Positions 17,191 to 25,032 of a stretch of 26,524 bases of DNA are shown here, one piece after another. Below the pieces are notes generated by a model. That model ran no database searches. It saw nothing but the letters and a program-made list of their open reading frames with translations, and was not told where the DNA came from. Both the position numbers and the translations under genes were made by a program. Where the stretch lies: assembly GCA_001313085.1 (NCBI GenBank), contig BBFE01000051.1, positions 1-26,524 of the forward strand, given 5' to 3'. Positions within the stretch are counted from its first letter, which is position 1. The number at the start of each line of letters is the position of its first letter. The stretch comes from Paenibacillus sp. JCM 18996. Its GTDB lineage: Bacteria; Bacillota; Bacilli; Paenibacillales; NBRC-103111.

Positions 17191-17233
17191 TTGCATGCAT
17201 AATTGATGTATAATACAATTGTTGTATAATACA
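17191..17233 (+). promoter_or_regulatory. Promoter with two identical MarR-type operators
   Basis: TGTATAATACA occurs twice, at 17207-17217 and 17223-17233, 16 bases apart. Each is a near-palindrome of the kind MarR dimers bind. A promoter TTGATG (17203) - 16 bases - TATAAT (17225-17230) has its -10 element inside the second copy, so binding would block RNA polymerase. It lies just upstream of the marR gene at 17252. Confidence 0.7.
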
Positions 17234-17251
17234 CTAATAGGAGTGAGGGAA

Positions 17252-17701
17252 TTGAATTCAGAACAAATATTGGATTTACGAAATAGTGTTCAGCAGTTTG
17301 TCAGGTTATTTGGTCTTCTTGAACAGTCGGTCACTCCTTGTGGTTATTCATTATCCTTATCCCAAGTGTTTGCTCTTCAAGAATTAGAAAAAAAATACGC
17401 TTACTTTAAGCGAACTTGCAAGTAAATTGTATTTGGAGAGAAGCAGTGTAAGTCGTTTAGTTGAAGAGCTGGTCAAGAAAGAATTTATAGACCGTGTACA
17501 AAACGAAAACAACAGAAGAGAAGTTCTGCTGACGATTACAGAAAAGGGCACAAAGACCATTGAGCAGGTTCGAAAACAGTCCATCCATTATTATCAGAGC
17601 ATTTTAAACGACCTTTCCGAAGAGGAACAGGAAACCATCTTAAAAGGGTTCCAAACTTTCACGAAAAGCTTACAAAAAAACACAAGGAGGCAAACACATG
17701 A
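17252..17701 (+). CDS. MarR-family transcriptional regulator
   Basis: TTG 17252 follows GGAGTGAGGG. The winged-helix domain reads LSQVFALQELEKNTLTLSEL then ASKLYLERSSVSRLVEELVK, with wing DRVQNENNRREVLLTITEKG, and a dimerisation helix SIHYYQSILNDLSEEEQETI. A8 near 17390 must lose one base. A7 at about 17673 needs five; the gene then ends KHKEANT with its TGA overlapping the next ATG (ATGA). Length is about 148 residues, normal for the family. It heads a three-gene operon and probably represses it through the two TGTATAATACA sites. Confidence 0.85.
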
Positions 17702-18019
17702 TAAACACGAAAAAAAGCAAGTAAGCAATTCGATTCTGTCGTTTTTTTGTTATCGTTTCTTGCGTCTTCACATCATTGGCTTCATATGGGAATATTAATG
17801 CTTTTAGGCGGTTCAACAAATATGATGGCGACAATGAGCGCAGTTTTTTTTGGATAAGACGATTTATGATTATCGCCACACTGCTTACGGGTTTATATTC
17901 AATATATCGCCTGGTGAAGCATCGTTGTAAAGATAAGAAAATCATTGGTATCACGGCACTTTCTGTGGTTTTATCTGTCTTTTTTTATTGCCAATACACT
18001 CATTCATTTTGGATGGTAG
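17698..18019 (+). CDS. Small membrane protein of the marR operon
   Basis: ATG 17698 follows AAGGAGG and overlaps the marR stop. The repaired protein has three likely membrane segments: LSFLLSFLASSHHWLHMGIL into MLLGGSTNMMATMSAV, then FMIIATLLTGLYSIYRLV, then IIGITALSVVLSVFFIANTL. It ends HFGW just before the next ribosome binding site. A7 and T7 near 17709 and 17743 need five bases, T8 near 17845 probably five, T7 near 17982 six. The length is about 105 residues. His-His and Met-rich turns in the first hairpin are notable, but no transport family is recognised. Confidence 0.65.
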
Positions 18020-18028
18020 GAGGGACAT

Positions 18029-18644
18029 ATGGAATTCCGCAAAGATTTATCCAATTTAGCTTGGGAAGAGGTTAGAAAGCGGCAGTTACTTAGATTTCCA
18101 CTGGTTTCGGAATGGATCAAAATCACCGGTATGGTTGAAGGACAGTACATTTTGGATATTGGTTCGGGTCCAGGTGTCTTTACATGTGAGTATGCCAAAG
18201 TCGTTGGACCAATGGGTCGAGTGGTAAGCATTGAAAAAAATCAGCAGGAGCCATTGGGCTTCTTGAGCAGCAAAAGGAATCCGAAAATCTCCAAAACATA
18301 TTGATTATCGAAGCTAATGCAGAAGAACCTTTCCAAGTCACAGATAAGTTTCATTTGATTTTCTTAACTGATGTATTACATCATTCCGATTCCTCCGAAA
18401 GCATACTCAAAAAAAATGTTGCTTCCGTGACAACGCTTGAAACTCAAATATTAATTTCCGAGTTTGATCCAGAAGCCAAAGGTGAATTCGGTCCTCCTCT
18501 CAAAAAAATCGAATGTCATTAGAAACAATAAAGGAACTGGTTTTGGATAAGTTCAATATACTCACGTGGGGAAAACAGGAAAACGAACATTATTTTTTTG
18601 CTTTTAAAGAAATTATCTTAAATACAGAATACCACCGTGAGTGA
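18029..18644 (+). CDS. Class I SAM-dependent methyltransferase
   Basis: ATG 18029 follows TAGGAGGG. The protein starts EFRKDLSNLAWEEVRKRQLL. Motif I is YILDIGSGPGVFTCEYAKVV, then VVSIEKSAGAIGLLEQQKE, NILIIEANAEEPF, FHLIFLTDVLHHSDSSESIL and TQILISEFDPEAKGEFGPPL, ending near ENEHYFFAFKEIIL. A7 near 18236 and near 18506 each need five bases. Length is about 203 residues. It shares an operon with marR and a membrane protein, suggesting a MarR-controlled response to a small toxic molecule. The substrate cannot be told. Confidence 0.8.
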
Positions 18645-18660
18645 TGGTTTTCTGTGTTTG
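18625..18660 (+). terminator. Terminator overlapping the methyltransferase 3' end
   Basis: ACAGAA and TTTCTGT, together with ACC and GGT inside, form a hairpin that spans the stop codon at 18644. A run of seven T lies about 15 bases further on. It probably ends the marR operon. Confidence 0.5.
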
Positions 18661-18681
18661 GCTCTGTAAATTTTTTTAATG

Positions 18682-20086
18682 TTAACATTGTTCTACTTTC
18701 GTAACTAGCCAGTTATACTCCTCTTTTTTTCGAAACCGTTATTAGCCGTAATATCTTCTATTATTTCCAATTTAGGGTTCGTTGACATAACTTCTTTTAT
18801 AAAATAAATCAGATAACTTAATCCATCTTCCTTCATTCTACAGGCAGTGTTGTACTCATGTTTTGTTAAGTAAAAAATTATCTTCCTTGCCCGTGGTTGC
18901 CTTCACTTCAATATGTATTGGATGCCCGTCTAAGGTATAAGAAAGGATATCGTACCCGTTTGAAGGATCCAATCCTTTTCTCGGATCAATCTTTTCATGA
19001 TATTTTGTTCCCATTAAAATCTTTCGTTCTTGTTCGTAAACGAATGCCTCGCCTATTTTGCCTATTTTGATTTGTAGTTCATGAAGTCCTATGTAGTCTA
19101 TTGGTTTGTTTTTTTTAAGTTTATGTTTTAATTCGTCATACGTATAAAGAATTGATAAGTCTCCATTTGATTCAATGTTTTGGACCTCTGTATTATCGAT
19201 TGAAGAAATAACAACTTCAAATTCTAGTTTTTTTTTAATTTATTTGCACAGTCTACGCATACGATTCTATTGTTAATTGAACGCCAGTTATGAGCCAAAT
19301 TTGGGTAACTTTCAAAACAGTTTCCGCACTTAACCATAGAGTTCGTTCTGGCTTGTTTTATCATAATTGGAATGAGTTTTCTTTTTAGTTTTGCATCTTT
19401 TCCGATATTTGCAATGTACACATCCAATGTAGCGAAACCATGATGTTCTTGGCTTAATTGTATAAACATTTGGTTGTATTTTTTCTGGAATCGAAAATGA
19501 CCCCAGAGATGTATTAAGTGCGCCGTTTGAAAAAAATTATCACTTGTGATGCTCTTTCTTACTTCGTCAATTGGTAACCCCAACTCAAATATTGCAAACC
19601 AACAAAACTGCATTTTTTTTAATGTTTCGTGCTTTGTAGAGACCGCCTCAATAACATTTTGAATCTGCATTAATTCTTCAATTGTTAGAGCTTTTTTTTC
19701 TTCGTTTTTTTAATATTTTTTTAGGTTTTACGTTATTTGTTGAAAATTCCTTCAATAAACTTTCCTTATGCATATGCCTTTCAAAACCATTTGGATTTCT
19801 TAGATAATCCATTGAATACAAAAAATTGAAAAAAATCTATTTTTTTATAACTTTGTTGGGAATTTAATTCCCGATCCTGTGGAATATGACTTTCGTAATG
19901 CTCGATGGTTAGTTCAGTCACGTCAAGAATCTCTATTTGATTAAAGAGAAGGTCATGAATGGCACTTTTGTAATTGGCTTTCGCAGAATAAAATGATAGG
20001 AAAAGGTTTATTGCTTCAATGCTTATTGGATGATCACTTAATAAAGCTTCCATATCTTTAGCATATAAAATTTCTCTTCTCGCCAA
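18682..20086 (-). CDS. Integrase-like / zinc ribbon / DUF3883 nuclease-like fusion
   Basis: TTG 20086 lies after AAGGGGCTG. N-terminus (about 1-110): a helical region like the core-binding domain of tyrosine recombinases (AINLFLSFYSAKANYKSAIH, RFFNFLYSMDYLRNPNGFE). Next, about 125-200, KALTIEELMQIQNVIEAV and FCWFAIFELGLPIDEV mimic the start of the catalytic domain, with Pro where GLRisE has its Arg, and no HxxR-Y. Then a zinc ribbon: KCGNCFESYPN ... IVCVDCANKL. C-terminal DUF3883 domain: IGKIGEAFVYEQERKIL, DPSNGYDILSYTLDG, HIEVKATTGKEDNFYLTKHE, YLIYFIKEV, with GE, D and EVK of a PD-(D/E)xK site intact. About 460 residues. Runs at about 19840, 19830, 19712, 19696, 19228, 18878 and 18730 need shortening. 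Nuclease activity is inferred. Confidence 0.65.
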
Positions 20087-20202
20087 CTGATTTCAGCCCC
20101 TTAAGTCATTTTATCTCAAACATATCTTACCATATTTTTTTGCACCTAAGATTATGGAAGTTAATCCATTCTTCCGTGGGAACTTATTGAGAAAATCAAC
20201 AT

Positions 20203-20852
20203 CTAACAAAAAACAGCCCTTGGTTTAAGTATGTTTTTTTGTCCATTGTATTTGGCATATAATATATCTTTGCTTCGACACCACTGTTTTGAGGTTCGTA
20301 AAGCGTATAGTTCGCTGTTCGTAATAATTTCTAAAATCAATGATATCTTGAAATTAACTTGTAAAAAAGCGAATTGATTACAGTGATGCTATTTTTATAG
20401 TTGATGCCCTTTTCAATGGCTTGGGCTAACTGGATGGCTTCAATTTTGTCATTACAATATGCTAATGACCTCCTCATTACCTCTGTAAGGTCATTGCCAA
20501 CTTCAGCATTTCTCTGCATCGATTTTATACATTGAAAAGCAATGTTCATTGAGTTGTTGCCTTCAGAGGACAGATAATAAAAAAATATATGGCACCCGCC
20601 CAATCACAGTTGTATAAAGCCATTGTTGGATATTATCTGCCTTAAAGTTATCATCAGGTAATATGGGCTGATTCTTAATATCCGTACCGTCAAAAAATTT
20701 TAAGTGTAATACGATTTCTGAATTGATCTTTAGGCTGAAGAGATTTAATCTCTTGGGCGAAATGGTAACTACGTGACATTGTTTTTTTTGTATTCTATAT
20801 TTGGAATGAGAATCGGATGTAATGCCTCTTTTTTTCTTTTGATTGTTTCCAT
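20203..20852 (-). CDS. Uncharacterised protein between rarA and the DUF3883 gene
   Basis: The likely start is ATG 20852 (METIKRKKEALHPILIPNIE), with only a weak ribosome binding site. It continues YHFAQEIKSLQPKDQFRNRI, LKIFDGTDIKNQPILPDDNF, then VPYIFYYLSSEGNNSMNIAF and GNDLTEVMRRSLAYCNDKIE. After T6 near 20368 (four needed) it goes on LLQVNFKISLILEIITNSEL, CRSKDILYAKYNGQKNILKP and ends RAVFC at 20203; without that change it ends ISRYH at 20337. The length is 170-215 residues. The family is unknown and no catalytic motif is seen. It lies on the same strand between two likely DNA-processing genes. Confidence 0.5.
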
Positions 20853-21033
20853 ATTGAAGTCAATACACTCAGTCCTTCCTGGAGTCCTCTACGGATAGAT
20901 TTCCCAAGGAGATAACGAGAATACTATTTTTTTATAACAACTTTGAATATGCCTTTTTTTCAGATGTAACAAATCCATTATTCGGAAACAGCTTTTGACT
21001 TCCGAAAAGCATCGTATACAATCAAGAAGCAAC

Positions 21034-21060
21034 AAAAAAAGTGCATACCAAAGTATGCAC
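21034..21060 (-). terminator. Rho-independent terminator of rarA
   Basis: GTGCATAC (21041-21048) pairs with GTATGCAC (21053-21060) over a 4-base loop. On the minus strand the hairpin is followed directly by seven T. It lies three bases beyond the rarA stop. Confidence 0.9.
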
Positions 21061-21062
21061 CT

Positions 21063-22328
21063 TCACTGTTTCTTGGACTGATATTTAGTAAAGATCTTGC
21101 TCTCCGTTCCTGAATCCTGGGGTTGATAAAACCGTACATTTTTTTCAATTCAGGCGGGAGATATTCGTTGGTATCCTTGCCTGGGTTGTCAAAGGGGTAT
21201 AAATAGGTCGTGGTGGCGTGTTTAATGTCCTTGGGTACATCGTACTGCCTTTGGCTACGAACAGTCTCCAGAGCCGAATTTATGGCTTTATAGACGCTAT
21301 TGGATTTCGGGCTTTCGCAGAGATACACCACTGCTTGCGCAAGCGCCAACCGTCCTTCCGGCATCCCTACGAACTGGACGGCTTGTTGAGCTGCTATTGC
21401 CATCTGGAGACAATGTGGATTCGCCATCCCCACATCTTCAGAGCTATGGACTACTACCCTTCTGGCAATGTATATGGGGTCAACACCACTGTCAAGTAAT
21501 CTGGCTAACCAGTACAGCGCAGCGTCTGTTTGGGAACCTCGCATCGACTTAATAAAGGCGGAGATCAGATTGTACATATCACTGGTGTTAATGCCGTTTA
21601 AGCGAAACTGGAACGCTTCCTGAATAGCGTTTAAATCAATCTCATTACTGTTATGAAGCGAATATGCTGCTACTTCAAGTGCATTCAGCGCAGCTCGTAT
21701 ATCTCCATTGCATACGTCAGCAATGTAATGTAATGCTTCTTCAGAAATCGTGAGATGGCTTTTACCGAGTCCTCTTTCCGTATCGCTTAAAGCCGATAAA
21801 ATTACGCCCTTCACATCTTCTGGGGTAAGTGCTGTCAATTGATAAATCCTACATCTAGAAACCAGCGGCGGAATAATATCGTGGGCAATGCTCTCTGTTG
21901 TACAGCCAATAAGCGTAATAACGCCGTTCTCAACGTACGGAAGCAGGGTTTCTTGAATGTTTCGCTTCATTGCGTGAATCTCGTCAATAAATGCAATTGT
22001 TTTTTTTACCATATAATTTTCGTAGTTCTTGCGCTTGTTCGAATGTTTCACGTAGTTGGGCGACTCCCAAAGAAACTGCATTTAATTTAATAAATTCAGC
22101 ATCCGTGAGCTTGCTGATAATCGTCGCTAAACTGGTCTTTCCCGATGATGGTGGACCCTGTAAAATCATCGAAGGAACTTGGTCAGTTTCAATCAAATGA
22201 CGTAGGGATTTCCCTTTCCCAACAATGTGCTGCTGACCGATATATTCATCTAACGTCCGAGGACGCATACGTTCCGCAAGTGGTGTAGGTGCCGTCCGTT
22301 CGTTTTGTGCAAAATCAAATAAGTCCAT
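21063..22328 (-). CDS. rarA: Replication-associated recombination protein A (AAA+ ATPase)
   Basis: RarA/MgsA is a clamp-loader-like AAA+ ATPase that acts at stalled replication forks. ATG 22328 follows AGGTGG. Features: PLAERMRPRTLDEYIGQQHI, Walker A GPPSSGKTS (usually GPPGTGKT), Walker B TIAFIDEIH, sensor LIGCTTES, arginine finger region PPLVSRC, then the tetramerisation part GSQTDAALYWLARLLDSGVD, RRVVVHSSEDVGMANPHCLQ and HATTTYLYPFDNPGKDTNEY. T8 at 22000-22007 must be seven to join the two halves. T7 near 21140 needs five, which restores the family end ELKNVRFYQPQDSGTESKIF and a stop at 21063. About 420 residues, normal for RarA. Confidence 0.93.
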
Positions 22329-22397
22329 TTCGTGCCACCTTTATACGAACAGGGATTCCGTATATTGTAGCATAAAATGGACTATTTAGAAATGCGC

Positions 22398-23290
22398 TTA
22401 GAGAGCGATAGGAGAAGCAAACGTCGAAATTTCTAACATGCTCTTTTCAAATTCGTAGTTATAATAGACTTTCTTCTTTAAATCTTTTAATAAATCAAGG
22501 TTAAGATAATACTTGCCTGAAGCTTGTTCTAAGTTCCAACGATAATGACTGGATGTAAATTGAGTACCCCGCTTTGAACCTTTACGATACAAAAAATAAA
22601 TATTCACTTCCTTCTAAGTCGTCTTCATTTCGTTCTTCTTCACAGTACCGTTGTATTGCGTTGCATATGGACAAATGCAGTTGAATCTCAAACTTGTTAC
22701 GACTACTTTTCCATACGTAAAGTTTTCGGGATAAAAAAATCAAAATCCGTTACCTTGACATCGAGCAGAGCTTCAATCGAAAGTTTATACACATTATTGA
22801 GAATAAACAATATGACATCTCTTTGAAAACTTAATCCGCTAACAAGAAGTTTAATCTCCCGTTCAGGAATATCAGCTTTTGAAAATTTCTGAACTTCTGA
22901 AGTAAGGAGTAGAGGGTGATTAACAACAACGAACGGATTTTTTTGCAAACAATACCCTGACCTACCATCCATCTATAAAATCTACGCAGTATGCTCACTG
23001 CTGGAGAGACCTGATGTTCTTGATAGTTCCAATCATTTCGAAGATGATTGGTATAGGAATTGCATATTGAATCGGGTACTGTCTTGTAATCCAACCCTTT
23101 ATCTCCCACATATCGAAGAAAGCGTACTATATGGGATGCATATGAACGTACAGTACTTTTCTTACAATTCAAATGATTATTGAGCCAATCGTTAATCTCT
23201 GGTATGGGAATTTGATTTTTTTTGTCACGTTCAACATGTTGTTTTTTTATCTAGTTTTGTGTATATAACATCTTTTTTTTCACTCTTCAT
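22398..23290 (-). CDS. Tyrosine recombinase-like protein, catalytic residues missing
   Basis: ATG 23290 follows AAGGAAGGAG. The N-terminal core-binding domain reads PEINDWLNNHLNCKKSTVRS, YASHIVRFLRYVGDKGLDY and VSPAVSILRRFYRWMVGQGI. The C-terminal part follows the integrase fold (SKADIPEREIKLLVSGLSFQ, NNVYKLSIEALLDVKVTDFD, YLFLYRKGSKRGTQFTSSHY). However, the first catalytic Arg is Lys (YKLSIEAL), and HxxR, GH and the Tyr nucleophile are absent up to the end ISTFASPIAL. Runs near 22935 (T7), 22733 (A7) and 22590 (A6) are overlong. It is about 295 residues. It is probably an accessory partner of the active recombinase upstream. Confidence 0.65.
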
Positions 23291-23316
23291 CATCTCCTTC
23301 CTTTCCAACTGCTACT

Positions 23317-24268
23317 TCATCTTCGGAAAGCTTCAGGAAGAGTTTTTTGGTTATTCATTTCGGTCATATGAGGGTGAGCATGTCGATTTAGCATTAAAAG
23401 AGACTTATGCATCCAGATTGGATTTGTAACTTCAAGCTGTGGATTGTAAGTTCTTATCATGACGTAAGCTCGACCTACATTAATAATTCCTCTATCCATA
23501 CCCATCTCATCAGCCGTCTTACGTAAATTTTTTATGGAACTGCTCGATGGAATATTTCTTCCCTGTATCCGAGAGGAAGAGCATATTCATTCCTTCTACC
23601 GGTGTAGGTCGTTCGATTTGGATATACTTTTGAAGCATTGCCACAGCATTTGGGGGAATTATTCGTACTTGTTCTTGTCTAGTTTTTTAATTCCGAGTAT
23701 TTTAAAATCCCCTTCTCTGCATCAAAACCGTCAATTGTTATATGGATCAAAGGCAACTTACGAATGCCAAGAATCACGTAAAAGGAATACATTAATTTGT
23801 CACGCAGCTTCGGTATGGCTCTAATAAAGCGATATACTTCATCTTCTGTAAATCGTTTTTTTTATTGATTATTGTGTGTTTAGAATCATAAGGGGGCAAA
23901 ACCATAAATCGTTTTGGAGATCTTTTAAACCAGATAAGTCGATGCTCTACAATGTTTGAGTCATTAAGCCATTTGTAAAATTTCTCTAAGATGCACACTT
24001 CTTTTTTCAATGTGTTATATGAGAACCCTTTATCTAGCAATCCTCTAATGTATTGACTCATTGTATCTTCATCTACTTTCAAATAATCAATGCCTTCGAT
24101 CTCAATTGTCTTAAGAAATCGGACTAATGATCCCGCATTTGTTCTTACCGTTAAGTTGGAGCATTTAAATGAACGATATTTAAGCCAATCTGATAAAATC
24201 GTTTGAACCTGTCCATCTTTCGTAATGATATAATGCTTATCTTTATTTTGTTCAATTTTATAACTCAT
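23317..24268 (-). CDS. Tyrosine recombinase-like protein, divergent C-terminus
   Basis: ATG 24268 follows GAGGAAA. The core-binding domain is VQTILSDWLKYRSFKCSNLT, GSLVRFLKTIEIEGIDYLKV and LKKEVCILEKFYKWLNDSNI. The catalytic-like half has KRFTEDEVYRFIRAIPKLRD, YVILGIRKLPLIHITIDGFD (first Arg present), EQVRIIPPNAVAMLQKYIQI and FLSDTGKKYSIEQFHKNLRK. The expected HxxR lies in YVMIRTYN, with His not conserved, and no clear Tyr box follows (HKSLLMLNRHAHPHMTE). Runs near 23858 (T8, six needed), 23687 (T6) and 23528 (T6, five needed) break it. About 315 residues. It shares a transcript with the degenerate recombinase gene 24 bases downstream. Confidence 0.65.
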
Positions 24269-24326
24269 TGTAGATTTCCTCCTCGAATGTTTGAATAGCT
24301 TGATTTGAATCTTTATATGGAAGAAC

Positions 24327-24515
24327 TTAACGTGATCTTAGTTGTCCATCTTTCTGTAAGTTTTGAAGTTGGTGTTGCATAATATAAATTTTTTTTCCAA
24401 GAAGAATTTGATTAGCATTACGAAGTTCGACAGCCTCTGACTTCAACATTTCTATTTGTTCCATCATCTTTTCTTTTTTTTCTTGTATCTGGCGGTGTTT
24501 TGAACGATTTCCCAT
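24327..24515 (-). CDS. Small coiled-coil protein, 62 residues
   Basis: The intact frame reads GNRSKHRQIQEKKEKMMEQI then EMLKSEAVELRNANQILLGK, highly charged with heptad-like Leu/Ile/Met, so a coiled coil is likely. The strong AGGAGG (24527-24532) is 11 bases from the ATG because the spacer contains eight T; with five T the spacing would be normal, so this spacer may also be over-long. It lies between the TnpC-like gene and the two accessory recombinase genes and is probably part of the same module. Confidence 0.6.
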   Translation of the reverse strand: MGNRSKHRQIQEKKEKMMEQIEMLKSEAVELRNANQILLGKKIYIMQHQLQNLQKDGQLRSR

Positions 24516-24540
24516 CTTAAAAAAAACCTCCTGAATGGAA

Positions 24541-25020
24541 TTAAGTTAAACCTCTGGCTTTTAATTGATTTTGTAGGGTGGTGATTTCACCACGTAACTT
24601 TTTTGTTTGTTTCACGATACTCGTCCAACCGTTCTTCAAGTCCATCGCAATAATTTTGTTTATTAGCCAATTTCTTTTCCATCTGTTCGATTTTTTTTGT
24701 TCTGCATTCTTTAAATGCTTTTGTAGCTTCTCGTTTTCAGCTTGCAATGCGGCGAGTTCTTTTTTTGGACAAGTTTCTGCTGTTCCTTTCCCCCTTCCGA
24801 TTGTTCGGCTTGCCAGTTCCGATCCCATAGAGGGCGAATATGCTCTTTGTACAAAAGTGTCTTGGAAACCTTGGACAACTTTATGATTTTCTCTGCGGAA
24901 AGGATAGCATTTTCGCCTTCGTGCTTTTTAATAAATTCCACAGCTTTCAAGACCTTTTTTTTCTTATATTCTAACTTCTTGTTCTCTTGAAATTTTTTTA
25001 AGCCCCCGATTCATCCTCAT
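24541..25020 (-). CDS. tnpC-like: TnpC-like protein (DUF6262 type)
   Basis: Tn554-type TnpC assists the TnpA/TnpB recombinases. The repaired protein starts MRMNRGLKKFQENKKLEYKK, has VEFIKKHEGENAILSAEKII and LSKVSKTLLYKEHIRPLW (the HTH-like LYK motif of the family), then a long coiled coil: ELAALQAENEKLQKHLKNAE, EQMEKKLANKQNYCD, LEERLDEYRETNKKLRGEIT and a stop at 24541. Runs near 24995 (T7 to six), 24763 (T7 to five), 24696 (T8 to six) and 24601 (T6 to five) break it. About 158 residues. It starts 12 bases after the TnpB-like gene. The HTH plus coiled coil order fits DUF6262 as I remember it. Confidence 0.7.
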
Positions 25021-25032
25021 CACCTACGATGT

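Noticed and set aside
20140..20202. Possible further extension of the gene 20203-20852
   Set aside because: Alternative frames read LLDVDFLNKFPRKNGLTSII, but joining them needs several arbitrary changes that no family match supports.
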